A stretch of 64,000 bases of DNA from Streptomyces sp. Ncost-T10-10d (GTDB lineage Bacteria > Actinomycetota > Actinomycetes > Streptomycetales > Streptomycetaceae): the NCBI RefSeq assembly GCF_900091955.1, contig NZ_FMDF01000168.1:32952-96951 (forward strand). The letters are read 5' to 3'. The notes under the pieces are model-generated. The model was not told where the DNA came from. It saw only the letters and a list, made by a program, of their open reading frames with translations, and did not search any database. This document shows positions 50,482 to 59,443 of this stretch, piece after piece; the first letter of the stretch is position 1, and every line of letters begins with the position of its first letter. The translations under genes and the position numbers were made by a program.

Positions 50482-51970
50482 GACCGCCCTCGATTCGGGT
50501 CGTTCAGGTCTGCCCGGGAGACGGCGGCGACCGTCTGCGGGTCGAGGTCGAAGAGTTCCCGCAGCGCATCGGCGTACCCGGCGCCGCCGGGCTCGCTGGC
50601 GAGCTGCTTGACCCGCACGGTGGGCGCGTGCAGGAGCTTGTCGACGACGCGGCGCACGGTCTGCGTGATCTCGGCGCGCTGCTTCTCGTCCAGGTCGGGG
50701 AGGCGTCCGTCGAGCCGCGCGATCTCGCCCGCGACCACTCCGGCGGCCATCGTGCGCAGGGCGACGACGGTCGGGGTGATGTGGGCGGCGCGCTGGGCGG
50801 CGCCGAAGGCGGCGACCTCGTCGGCGACGATGGTGCGCACCTGGTCCACATCAGCGGCCATCGGGGCGTCCGCGGACGCCTCGGCGAGCGACTCGATGTC
50901 GACGAGGCGCACCCCGTCGAGACGGGCGGTGGCTCCGTCGATGTCGCGCGGCATGGCGAGGTCGAGCAGGGCGAGGCGGACGGGGCCGGCGCCCTGGGCG
51001 GGCACGGTGGCCCGTCGGACGGCCTGACGCACCGCACCGGCGGTGCCGTTCTCCACCCAGGCGGCGTGCCGGTCGGGGCGGCGGGCGGCGCGGGGACGGA
51101 CGCGACAGGCGCCTCGTACGCGGCGTCGAAGGCCAGGCCGAGCGCTCCGGCGACGGCCTCGGCGGTCAGCACGAGACCCGTCGCGCCGGTGCACGAGACG
51201 ACGACATCGGCACGTGTCAGTTCGTCGGAGACCGCGGCCATCTCCACGGCGTGAGCGGCCACTCCCGTACCGCCGGGCTGGCCCAGGATCTCGACGAGCC
51301 GGTCGGCGCGGGCCCGGGTCCGGTTGGCGACGACGATCTCGGCGACGCCGGTACGGGCCAGAGTGGCGGCGGCCAGCGAGGACATCGAGCCTGCGCCGAT
51401 CACCAGGGCACGCTTGCCCCTGGCCCAGTCGGCGACATCCGCACCGGCCGCGAGCTGCTCGAGACCGAAGGTGACGAGCGACTGCCCGGCCCGGTCGATC
51501 CCGGTCTCGCTGTGGGCACGCTTACCGACCCGCAGGGCCTGCTGGAACAGGTCGTTCAGCAACCGGCCGGCGGTGTGCAGCTCCTGCCCCAGCGCCAGCG
51601 CGTCCTTGATCTGGCCGAGGATCTGGCCCTCGCCGACGACCATCGAGTCCAGCCCGCAGGCCACCGAGAAGAGGTGGTGGACAGCCCGGTCCTCGTAGTG
51701 CACATAGAGATACGGAGTGAGCTCGTCCAGCCCGACACCGCTGTGCTGGGCGAGGAGCGTGGACAGCTCGGCGACGCCCGCGTGGAACTTGTCCACGTCG
51801 GCGTACAGCTCGATGCGGTTGCAGGTGGCCAGCACGGCAGCCTCGGCCGCGGGCTCCGCGGCGAGGGTGTCCTGGAGGAGCTTGGCCTGCGTCTCGGCAG
51901 CCAGCGAGGCCCGCTCCAGCACGGAGACGGGGGCACTGCGGTGGCTCAGCCCTACGACAAGAAGACTCAT
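50478..51970 (-). pseudogene. hemA: glutamyl-tRNA reductase gene with a one-base frameshift
   Basis: ATG 51970 overlaps the rex stop. The N-terminal part is normal: catalytic-Cys segment AVLATCNRIELYADV, CGLDSMVVGEGQILGQIKDAL, and the NADP loop VIGAGSMSSLAAATLA. After DAAYEAPVASVPAPPAAP the frame turns to nonsense. The -1 frame continues DRHAAWVENGTAGAVRQAVRRA, and then the dimerisation domain, to the stop at 50478. Adding one base in the G4 run at 51075-51078 restores a 497-residue protein. This enzyme makes glutamate semialdehyde, the first step of the C5 pathway, so a true null is unlikely unless a second copy exists. Confidence 0.9.
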
Positions 51971-52734
51971 GCCGGCATCACGGCGGGCATGTCCCCGTCA
52001 GGTCCCTTCCGGCCGCCGGCGGCCGCGCGCACGGGCGGCGCGGCCGGGTCCGGGCTGCCCTCGGTGACATCCTCGCCGGCCTTGCGCTGCTCGTGGAAGG
52101 CGAGGATCTGAAGCTCGATGGACAGGTCGACCTTGCGCACGTCGACACCGTCGGGCACGGAGAGCACCGTCGGCGCGAAGTTCAGGATGGAGGTGACGCC
52201 TGCGGCGACGAGCCGGTCGCAGACCTGCTGAGCCGCACCGGCCGGGGTCGAGATGACACCGATCGACACGCCGTTGTCACCGACGATCTTCTCCAGCTCG
52301 TCGGCGTGCTGCACGGGAATCCCGGCGACAGGCGTTCCGGCCATCGCGGGGTCGGCGTCGATCAGTGCGGCGACCCGGAAACCACGGGAGGCGAAGCCGC
52401 CGTAGTTGGCGAGCGCGGCACCGAGGTTACCGATACCGACGATCACGACCGGCCAGTCCTGGGTGAGCCCCAGTTCGCGGGAGATCTGGTAGACGAGATA
52501 CTCGACGTCGTACCCGACACCACGCGTCCCGTAGGACCCGAGGTAGCTGAAGTCCTTGCGCAGCTTGGCAGAGTTGACCCCCGCCGCCGCGGCGAGCTCC
52601 TCGGACGAGACCGTGGGGACCGAGCGCTCGGAGAGCGCGGTCAGTGCGCGCAGGTACAGCGGAAGTCGGGCGACGGTGGCCTCGGGAATTCCTCGGCTAC
52701 GGGTCGCCGGTCGGTGATTTCGGCCAGTTGCCAC
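51967..52734 (-). CDS. rex: redox-sensing transcriptional repressor Rex
   Basis: 255 residues from GTG 52734. The longer frame upstream crosses the Rex operator and cannot be coding. N-terminal winged helix: IPEATVARLPLYLRALTAL and SSEELAAAAGVNSAKLRKDFSYLGSYGTRGVGYDVEYL. The Rossmann domain binds NADH/NAD+ (VVIVGIGNLGAALANYGGF), and the C-terminal helix (LSIELQILAFHEQRKAG) swaps in the dimer. It senses the NADH/NAD+ ratio and represses respiratory and haem genes when NAD+ dominates. It heads the rex-hemACD operon, with its own operator 77 bases upstream of the start. Confidence 0.97.
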   Translation of the reverse strand: MATGRNHRPATRSRGIPEATVARLPLYLRALTALSERSVPTVSSEELAAAAGVNSAKLRKDFSYLGSYGTRGVGYDVEYLVYQISRELGLTQDWPVVIVGIGNLGAALANYGGFASRGFRVAALIDADPAMAGTPVAGIPVQHADELEKIVGDNGVSIGVISTPAGAAQQVCDRLVAAGVTSILNFAPTVLSVPDGVDVRKVDLSIELQILAFHEQRKAGEDVTEGSPDPAAPPVRAAAGGRKGPDGDMPAVMPA

Positions 52735-52810
52735 GGTGCTCCTGCGGGATGAGCGGGGCTGCAGGCGGCCGTATGTCCCAAGGCCGCCCCGTCGAATGCA
52801 GGCTATGTCT

Positions 52811-52828
52811 TTGTGAACGCGTGCACAA
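52811..52828 (-). promoter_or_regulatory. Rex operator (ROP) overlapping the rex promoter
   Basis: ttgtgaacgcgtgcacaa matches the known streptomycete ROP consensus TGTGAACNNNTTCACA at 15 of its 16 central positions. A TTTGAC-type -35 lies upstream at 52850-52855 (minus strand) and a TATCTT-like -10 at 52828-52833, so a bound Rex dimer would overlap the -10. Autoregulation of rex-hemACD by Rex is established in Streptomyces coelicolor. Confidence 0.88.
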
Positions 52829-53006
52829 AGATAGTGTCCGTTTTGTCCGGTCAAAGTGACCGGGGTCACGCACATTCGTCGCGCGATCCCGGAACCAAGG
52901 ATCGCATCAGCCCGTTGCAGGCCCGAAGGGGGCAAAGCGGTACACACTCCTCACAACCACTCCCCCGAGAGCACTCAAAACGCCCATGATGGTAACCGCG
53001 TTTTCC

Positions 53007-53282
53007 TCACGAAAGCAGCGCCTTGCGCAGCCTCACCGGGTCCACCCTCCAGAACGTGTGCTGTTCGTTATCAATCAGGACAACCGGGATCTGCTCCCAG
53101 TACTCCCGGTGCAGCCCCTCGTCCTGGGTGATGTCCCTCTCCTCCCAGGACGCACCGGTCTCCGCACAGACCTCCCGCACCACCGCCCTCGCGTCGTCGC
53201 AGAGGTGACATCCGGGCTTCCCGACCAGGGTCACCACCCGGTCCGCGGGCTTCTTCTTCGTACGTCGCAGCAGGGCACTCAT
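53007..53282 (-). CDS. glutaredoxin-like thioredoxin-fold protein
   Basis: 91 residues. VVTLVGKPGCHLCDDARAVV carries a CxxC dithiol (CHLC), and the cis-Pro region lies in YWEQIPVVLIDNEQHTFWRVDP. It is a small cytoplasmic redox protein. It lies just upstream of rex in the direction of transcription, as in other streptomycetes. It may reduce protein disulfides with mycoredoxin-like chemistry; its partner is unknown. Confidence 0.88.
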   Translation of the reverse strand: MSALLRRTKKKPADRVVTLVGKPGCHLCDDARAVVREVCAETGASWEERDITQDEGLHREYWEQIPVVLIDNEQHTFWRVDPVRLRKALLS

Positions 53283-53453
53283 GCCTTCATTCTGCGCCGG
53301 AATGCGACCAGCCCTCCGAACCGGAAGGGAGCCACTCCCACCCTTGATCCGAAACGCCCCGAATCACCCGTTTAACAAATCGGCAGCCGAGAGTTCACGG
53401 CACGGCATCCCAGCAGGTCGGGAAGGGCCGAACCGACTGGCTATGCTCACGAC

Positions 53454-54407
53454 ATGGCCGCTCTTGGATGGCTCACACCCCGTAGGCGCCCCGCAACAGC
53501 ACGGAGCGTGCTGGCAGGCGAGGCAGCAGCTGAGGCAGCACGGAAGTCCTCCCTCCCCGACGATCAGTCCTCCGCCACCGAACAGGACACCTCTGTCCTC
53601 GCCACGACCGAGGAACCGCCCTTCCCCGTCGTCGGCGACGACCGGGCCGCCGCCTTCTTCGACCTGGACAACACCGTGATGCAGGGCGCGGCGATCTTCC
53701 ACTTCGGCCGCGGCCTGTACAAGCGGAAGTTCTTCCAGCGCCGCGAGCTGACCAGGTTCGCCTGGCAGCAGGCCTGGTTCAGGCTGGCCGGCGTCGAGGA
53801 CCCGGAACACATGCAGGACGCCCGCGACAGCGCCCTGTCCATCGTCAAGGGCCACCGCGTGTCCGAGCTGATGTCCATCGGCGAGGAGATCTACGACGAG
53901 TACATGGCCGACCGGATCTGGCCCGGCACCCGTGCGCTCGCCCAGGCCCACCTCGACGCCGGGCAGCGGGTCTGGCTGGTCACCGCCGCCCCGGTGGAGA
54001 CCGCCACGATCATCGCCCGCCGCCTCGGCCTGACCGGCGCACTCGGCACGGTCGCCGAATCCGTCGACGGCGTCTACACCGGCCGTCTGGTCGGCGAGCC
54101 GCTGCACGGCCCCGCGAAGGCCGAGGCGGTCCGCGCCCTGGCGGCGGCCGAGGGTCTGGACCTCGACCGCTGTGCGGCGTACAGCGATTCGCACAACGAC
54201 ATCCCGATGCTGTCCCTGGTCGGACACCCGTACGCGATCAACCCGGACGCCAAGCTCCGCAAACACGCCCGCGCGCTCGACTGGCGGCTGCGGGACTACC
54301 GGACGGGCCGCAAGGCGGCCAAGGTCGGCATCCCGGCCGCGGCCGGCGTGGGCGCCCTCGCGGGCGGCACCGCGGCCGCCGTCGCCCTGCACCGCCGCCG
54401 CCGCTGA
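53454..54407 (+). CDS. HAD-superfamily IB phosphatase, membrane-tail type
   Basis: 317 residues. HAD motif I AAFFDLDNTVMQG, motif II WLVTAAPVETATIIARRLG and motif IV YSDSHNDIPMLSLVGHPYAINPD place it in the SerB/CicA subfamily IB. It ends with a Gly/Ala-rich hydrophobic helix (AAAGVGALAGGTAAAVALHRRRR), suggesting membrane attachment. The first 50 residues are a flexible leader. Members occur beside the rex/bldN block in streptomycetes. Substrate unknown. Confidence 0.88.
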   Translation: MAALGWLTPRRRPATARSVLAGEAAAEAARKSSLPDDQSSATEQDTSVLATTEEPPFPVVGDDRAAAFFDLDNTVMQGAAIFHFGRGLYKRKFFQRRELTRFAWQQAWFRLAGVEDPEHMQDARDSALSIVKGHRVSELMSIGEEIYDEYMADRIWPGTRALAQAHLDAGQRVWLVTAAPVETATIIARRLGLTGALGTVAESVDGVYTGRLVGEPLHGPAKAEAVRALAAAEGLDLDRCAAYSDSHNDIPMLSLVGHPYAINPDAKLRKHARALDWRLRDYRTGRKAAKVGIPAAAGVGALAGGTAAAVALHRRRR

Positions 54408-54774
54408 CGCACACCCGTTCGCACCCCCGCACGATCCCGCCGGGGGCCGCCGAGCCACGCCCGGACGCCTGCCGCCAATCGGGACCCCTTACCCACCGAC
54501 CGCTCCCGCCAGTCGGATTGCTCGCACCCGACCACAACCCGTCGCGCCCGCAGGCAGATCGCGAAGTAATCCGATCAATATCCGGTCACGATGTGCTACT
54601 TGATGCATCGATTAGTCGCTACAGAAACGACGTAATCGGTGATTTTAGCAACTGGGTGTAGCACTGCCTGTACGAAGCGTTATTCTCCTCAGACGCATTC
54701 CGGAACCCACCACTCACTACGACGAGTGACGGTTTCGCACTGCACGTGATGGAAGCTCTGCCTCTGGGAGTCCC
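54408..54774. promoter_or_regulatory. bldN upstream regulatory region
   Basis: 367 bases with no coding frame and a clearly AT-richer part (54560-54720). Within it tcact-N6-agtga (54714-54729) is a perfect 16-base interrupted palindrome close to the start. In S. coelicolor the bldN promoter is repressed by BldD. I cannot match its site with confidence here, so the palindrome is only a candidate. Confidence 0.5.
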
Positions 54775-55551
54775 GTGTACCCACACGTCGGGGTTGACGC
54801 CTCGGGCCTGGCTACGCTGCGCGCAACGGTCGCCGACCGCTTGCGCGGCTTCGTCCCCACCGCGTACGCCGTACCCGCATTTGCCACCCCTGCACCTGTC
54901 GGCCCTTGCTATGCCCTGGCCGAACGCGGTGCGGCGGTCGGAAGACGCAGCAACCGCGGCGCAACTACTACGTCCACCGTTCGTCGGCCCACCGCCGACA
55001 GCGACAGCGCGCGCATGATGGATCTCGTCGAGCGCGCACAGGCCGGTGAGGCTGACGCCTTCGGCCGCCTCTACGACCAGTACAGCGACACCGTCTATCG
55101 CTACATCTACTACCGCGTGGGCGGCAAGGCGACAGCGGAGGACCTCACGAGTGAGACCTTCCTGCGCGCCCTGCGCCGCATCTCCACATTCACCTGGCAG
55201 GGCCGCGACTTCGGTGCCTGGCTGGTCACGATCGCCCGCAACCTGGTGGCCGACCACTTCAAGTCCAGCCGTTTCCGGCTGGAGGTGACCACCGGCGAAA
55301 TGCTCGACGCCAACGAGGTCGAGCGCAGCCCGGAGGACTCCGTCCTGGAGTCTCTCTCCAACGCCGCACTGCTGCAGGCCGTGCGTCGGCTCAACCCCCA
55401 GCAGCAGGAGTGCGTGACCCTGCGTTTCCTGCAGGGCCTCTCGGTCGCCGAGACCGCCCGGGTCATGGGCAAGAACGAGGGCGCGATCAAGACCCTCCAG
55501 TACCGCGCCGTCCGCACCCTGGCCCGGCTCCTTCCGGACGATGCCCGCTGA
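54775..55551 (+). CDS. bldN: ECF sigma factor BldN
   Basis: 258 residues from GTG 54775, with GGGAG upstream. A roughly 85-residue N-terminal extension (ASGLATLRATVADRLRGFVP and an Ala/Arg-rich stretch) precedes sigma region 2. This is the hallmark of BldN, whose pro-sequence is removed proteolytically. Region 2 includes GEADAFGRLYDQYSDTVYRYIYYR and DLTSETFLRALRRISTF. Region 4 includes LNPQQQECVTLRFLQGLSVAETARVMGKNEGAIKTLQYRAVRTL. BldN drives chaplin and rodlin genes in aerial development. Its anti-sigma gene follows. Confidence 0.95.
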   Translation: MYPHVGVDASGLATLRATVADRLRGFVPTAYAVPAFATPAPVGPCYALAERGAAVGRRSNRGATTTSTVRRPTADSDSARMMDLVERAQAGEADAFGRLYDQYSDTVYRYIYYRVGGKATAEDLTSETFLRALRRISTFTWQGRDFGAWLVTIARNLVADHFKSSRFRLEVTTGEMLDANEVERSPEDSVLESLSNAALLQAVRRLNPQQQECVTLRFLQGLSVAETARVMGKNEGAIKTLQYRAVRTLARLLPDDAR

Positions 55552-55617
55552 CCCCACTCCCGGCCGAATCACTCTCGGCGATATGTTCGTCACGCACTGG
55601 TCCGATCATCCTTCGTG

Positions 55618-55646
55618 CGTAACCCAAGTGCCGAGCCCCTCGTTGT
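55618..55646 (+). promoter_or_regulatory. sigma-BldN-type promoter upstream of rsbN
   Basis: cgtaac (55618-55623) and cgttgt (55641-55646) are separated by 17 bases. They match, as I recall them, the sigma-BldN elements -35 CGTAAC and -10 CGTTGA found upstream of rsbN and the chaplin genes. The position, 131 bases before the rsbN start, supports autofeedback: BldN would induce its own inhibitor. Confidence 0.75.
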
Positions 55647-55776
55647 GCCGGTTGCAGGCCCCCTGTCGTCACCCCATGTCCGCCGACACTCACTCTTTCG
55701 TGTGGAAGCGCTCAAGGTGTGCAACCATCCGGACCCCCAGGGGAGTCGACCGTCATGACGAGAGGAGGTGCCGCCA

Positions 55777-56967
55777 GTGATCGCAAACGTTTCGGCACAC
55801 CGGCGGGCGAACGCCTTCGCCCAGGCCCTGGAGGAGCAGTCGCTCCGCGGTGCGGCGGCCGTTCAGCCCGAGGAACCGGCCGAACCGGCCGACCACGGAA
55901 CGCTGTTGGCCCTGGCGAACGGCCTCGGTGAGCTACCGCGGCCGAAGTTGGATCCCGAAGTCAAAGTGGTGCAGCGAGCCCAGCTCGTCGCCGCCATGGA
56001 AGCCATGTTCGCCGAGGGCGGTGCGTCCACGGGCCCTACGGTGCCCGAGCAACGGACCAAGGGGGCCCACCGGGCCTCCCCGCTCCGGAAGTTGCGTCCG
56101 CGCTCACGCTTGACGAAGAGTCTGGCGGCCGGCGGACTCACCGTCGGTGTGGCGGCAGGAGCCTTCGGCGGAGTGGCCGCTGCCAGTTCCGACGCCCTGC
56201 CGGGTGATTCGCTCTACGGGCTCAAGCGCGGCATGGAGGACCTCCACCTCGGCATGGCCAGCGGCGATGCCGACCGCGGCGAGGTCTACCTCGACCAGGC
56301 GTCGACCCGGCTCAGTGAAGCCCACCGGCTGATGGAACGCGCCCGCTCCGGCGATCTGGACCATGAGCAGCTCGGCGAAGTCAGGCGCACGCTCAACGGC
56401 ATGACGCACGACGCCACCGAGGGCCACCGTCTGCTCCACTCCGCCTACCAGCGGGACGGCGCCATCGGCCCGATCCAGACCCTGGAGTCCTTCTCCCGCT
56501 CGCACCGCGGCAGCTGGAGCAACCTGCGCGACCGGCTGCCCGTACAGCTGACCGATGTCGGCGACCAGGTCAGCTCGGTCTTCGACGCCATAGACGAAGA
56601 GGTCGAACCGCTCCAGTCGCTGCTGCCCCGCACCCCGGACAGGAGCAGCGGTTCCCGGCAGTCGGACGAAACGCAGCAGGGCACGGGACCGTCCCATACG
56701 GACCAGTCCTCGCCCTCGTCACCGGAGGCCTCACAGAGCCGTACGGGCGGCAGCGCCTCGCCCCGACCGTCCGACCCCGGCAGCACCCCGTCCGACGGCC
56801 TGATCACCGGCGGCACGGACGGCCTTCTCGGTACCTCGCCTTCAGGCACCGCCCCGTCCACCGACGGCCGGTCCAGCCCCCCGCCCACCCCGGACGTAAC
56901 CCTGCCCCCGCTCCTCCCCGGCCTGCTCCCCGGCCTGGGAATCAACGGCGAGGACCTGAACGACTAG
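55777..56967 (+). CDS. rsbN: RsbN, transmembrane anti-sigma factor of BldN
   Basis: 396 residues from GTG 55777, with GAGGAGG about 10 bases upstream; a GTG at 55768 lies inside that ribosome site. The cytoplasmic N-domain (ANVSAHRRANAFAQALEEQS, EVKVVQRAQLVAAMEAMF) binds the sigma factor. One membrane helix follows (LTVGVAAGAFGGVAAASSDAL, about residues 122-142). The DUF5667-type outer domain (LPGDSLYGLKRGMEDLHLGM) and a long Pro/Ser tail complete it. Gene order and architecture match the RsbN of streptomycetes. Confidence 0.92.
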   Translation: MIANVSAHRRANAFAQALEEQSLRGAAAVQPEEPAEPADHGTLLALANGLGELPRPKLDPEVKVVQRAQLVAAMEAMFAEGGASTGPTVPEQRTKGAHRASPLRKLRPRSRLTKSLAAGGLTVGVAAGAFGGVAAASSDALPGDSLYGLKRGMEDLHLGMASGDADRGEVYLDQASTRLSEAHRLMERARSGDLDHEQLGEVRRTLNGMTHDATEGHRLLHSAYQRDGAIGPIQTLESFSRSHRGSWSNLRDRLPVQLTDVGDQVSSVFDAIDEEVEPLQSLLPRTPDRSSGSRQSDETQQGTGPSHTDQSSPSSPEASQSRTGGSASPRPSDPGSTPSDGLITGGTDGLLGTSPSGTAPSTDGRSSPPPTPDVTLPPLLPGLLPGLGINGEDLND

Positions 56968-56973
56968 CGCAAC

Positions 56974-57026
56974 CCTCAGGCGTCGGACGGGCATTCGGCA
57001 CCATCGAGCCCGTCCGACGTCTGAGG
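56974..57026. terminator. 19-bp stem terminator between rsbN and the acyltransferase
   Basis: 56974-56992 (core aggcgtcggacgggc) pairs with 57008-57026 with a single G-U wobble around a 15-base loop. It lies between two convergent genes, seven bases after the rsbN stop. Confidence 0.75.
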
Positions 57027-57074
57027 ACACAGCGCCCACCGGATGGCGCCCCCGGCACTCCTCGCGCGCACCCC

Positions 57075-58143
57075 TCAGAAGAACACCGACCTCCGCTGCA
57101 CCAACAACTTGTACAGCGTGTGCTGAATCTGCTCCCGCACCTGATCCGTCAGATTGAACATCAGCATCGGATCCTCCGCCGCCTCCACCGGGTACCCGCT
57201 CGTGGAGATCGGCTCCCCGAACTGGATCGTCCACTTCGTCGGCAACGGCACCGCCCCGAGCGGCCCCAGCCAGGGAAACGTCGGCGTGATCGGGAAGTAC
57301 GGAAACCCCAGCAGCCGCGCCAGCGTCTTCGAGTTGCCGATCATCGGGTAGATCTCCTCCGCCCCCACGATCGAGCACGGAACGATCGGCACCCCGGCCC
57401 GCAACGCCGTGGAGACAAAGCCACCCCGCCCGAAGCGCTGCAGCTTGTACCGCTCGCCGAACGGCTTGCCGATGCCCTTGAAGCCTTCCGGCATCACCCC
57501 GACGACCTCGCCCTGCCGCAGCAGCCGCTCCGCGTCCTCCGCACAGGCCAGCGTGTGCCCGGCCTTACGGGCAAGCTCGTTGACCACCGGCAGCATGAAG
57601 ACGAGATCGGCGGCGAGCAGCCGCAGATGCCGCCCCGCCGGATGGTTGTCGTGCACGGCGACCTGGAGCATCAGCCCATCGAGCGGCAGCGTCCCCGAGT
57701 GGTTGGACACGATGAGCGCGCCGCCGTCGGACGGGATGTTCTCAATGCCCTTCACCTCGACCCTGAAGTACTTCTCGTACATCGGCCGCAGCATCGACAT
57801 CAGGACCTGATCGGTCAGCTCCTTGTCGTACCCGAACTCGTCGACGTCGTACTCACCGGTGACCCGCCGCCGCAGGAACGCGAGCCCGCCGGCGATCCGC
57901 CGGTCCCAGCCACCGCGCTCGGCGCCCTCCAGGGGTTGCCCGGCCTGCTGGGGCTCCTCCTGCGGCAGCGAGGCGTCCAGCTGCCCTGGAAGGGCGCTGA
58001 TGGCCGCAGTACCGACCACGGAGGCCGCCGAGGGCCCCCTGGCCCCGGCTGCCGCCCCCTGCGGACCGGCGTCGCGCAGAGCGCGGCGAGCCGCCCGACC
58101 GCGAACGGTCGTCGTCGAACGGAATGACCTTGGCATCCGCCAT
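57075..58143 (-). pseudogene. 1-acylglycerol-3-phosphate acyltransferase-like gene with a one-base frameshift
   Basis: The expected start ATG 58143 opens with ADAKVIPFDDDRSRSGG, the N-terminus seen in streptomycete orthologues, but that frame loses sense after about 35 codons. The adjacent frame continues SALPGQLDASLPQEEPQQAG and reaches the PlsC core: SNHSGTLPLDGL (HX4D-like, here with NHSGTLPLD), GVMPEGFKG and the membrane-close VPIVPCSIVG. Total length is 356 codons plus one base, so one extra base in the G/C runs between about 58030 and 58125 explains it. It would make phosphatidic acid or a lipid variant. Confidence 0.7.
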
Positions 58144-58158
58144 CGTCGGTGCGCTCCT

Positions 58159-59253
58159 CTACCTGGCGCTGGGGGTCGGGTGTGTGTCGCCCGCCCCGGT
58201 GAACCCCGCAACATCGCCGGCCGCCCCGGCGCACGGCATGGCGGCCAGTCGGTCGACCGCCCTGCCCACCGCCTCCGGCGGCAGCAGTCCTGGCCCCTGG
58301 CTGCGCGCGAACTCCGCGAACGTCTCCGCGGTACTGAACTGCGGGTGGAAGCCCAGGGTCTCGCGCATCTGGACGGTGGAGACCACCCGGCCGTGGGTGA
58401 GCAGCCGGATCTGCTCCGGCGAGAAGTCCGTCATGCCGACCGTACGCAGCGCCTGGCCGACCCAGGTGACGGCGGGCAGCAGCAGCGGCATCGTCGGCCG
58501 CCCCAGCCGCCGCGAGCACTGCGAGAGCAGCAGCACACCGTCCCCGGCAATGTTGAAGGTGCCGCTGTTCAGCGTCCCGCGCCTCGGCTCTCGCGAGGCG
58601 ATTCCCAGTACGTCGACGACATCGTCCTCGTGCACGAACTGGAGCCTCGGGTCGTATCCGAACACCGTCGGCAGCACGGGCAGCGACAGATAGTCGGCGA
58701 GCGGCGAATCCGCCTCCGGCCCCAGGATGTTCGCGAACCTGAGCACGCACACGGCGACGTCCGGCCGACGGCGCGCGAAGCCCCGTACGTACCCCTCGAC
58801 CTCCACCACGTCCTTGGCGAAGCCCCCGCTCGGCAAGGACTTGGGCGGGGTGGTCTCGGTGAAGACCGCGGGATCGCGGGGCGCGGAGCCATACACGTTC
58901 GTACTGGATTTGATCACCAGCCGCCGCACGCTCGGCGCCTTCTGGCAGGCACCGAGCAGTTGCATGGTGCCGATGACGTTGGTCTCCTTGACCGCCGTCC
59001 GGCCACCCGTGCCGACCGTCTTGGCGGAGACGTCCAGATGGACGACCGTGTCGACGGAGTGCTCGGCGAGGACTCTGGCGATCGCGGGCTGGCGGATGTC
59101 CGCACGGACGAAGTCTGCGTCGCCCAACTGGTGTCCGGGCGCGACCGCGTCCACGGCGATCACCCGGTCCACTTCCGGATCACGCTGGATGCGCCGCACG
59201 AAACGGCCGCCCAGTTGCCGGGCCGCTCCCGTGACCAGCACGACCTTCCCCAA
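58159..59253 (-). CDS. NAD-dependent epimerase/dehydratase family protein
   Basis: 364 residues from ATG 59253. It has an extended-SDR Rossmann loop VLVTGAARQLGGRFVRRI and DIRQPAIARVLAEHSVDTVVHL, the catalytic Ser region VIKSSTNVYGSAP and an AFANILG-like RFANILGPEADSPL. The expected YxxxK is replaced by GGFAKDVVEVEGYV, in which only the Lys is kept, so catalysis may differ from classical epimerases. It is followed after 15 bases by the acyltransferase gene and probably forms an operon with it. Confidence 0.84.
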   Translation of the reverse strand: MGKVVLVTGAARQLGGRFVRRIQRDPEVDRVIAVDAVAPGHQLGDADFVRADIRQPAIARVLAEHSVDTVVHLDVSAKTVGTGGRTAVKETNVIGTMQLLGACQKAPSVRRLVIKSSTNVYGSAPRDPAVFTETTPPKSLPSGGFAKDVVEVEGYVRGFARRRPDVAVCVLRFANILGPEADSPLADYLSLPVLPTVFGYDPRLQFVHEDDVVDVLGIASREPRRGTLNSGTFNIAGDGVLLLSQCSRRLGRPTMPLLLPAVTWVGQALRTVGMTDFSPEQIRLLTHGRVVSTVQMRETLGFHPQFSTAETFAEFARSQGPGLLPPEAVGRAVDRLAAMPCAGAAGDVAGFTGAGDTHPTPSAR

Positions 59254-59387
59254 GATCAGCGCCTTCCGTCGAAAGGTTTCCCCTGGCCGTCACCGTAGCG
59301 GGTGGATGTTGCCCTGCGATGACCGCACGGCGGCCTTCCACCAACTCTTTGGCCCGAATGCGCGTACGTGCCGCCCCCCGCAACGCA

Positions 59388-59424
59388 CCGCAGCCCTCCC
59401 GCCATGTCGGCGGGAGGGCTGCGG
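59388..59424 (-). terminator. 16-bp stem terminator after the bS22 gene
   Basis: ccgcagccctcccgcc (59388-59403) pairs perfectly with 59409-59424 around the loop atgtc. It lies 20 bases past the bS22 stop on the leftward strand. Confidence 0.8.
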
Positions 59425-59443
59425 ATTCACGAACTGCGTTCGC

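Noticed and set aside
52735..52947. N-terminal extension of Rex
   Set aside because: The extension would translate the Rex operator and promoter. Known Rex proteins begin at the position of GTG 52734.
54714..54729. Definite BldD operator before bldN
   Set aside because: The palindrome has half-sites like TCAC/GTGA, but its spacing does not convincingly match the BldD consensus, so it is listed only as a candidate within the regulatory region.
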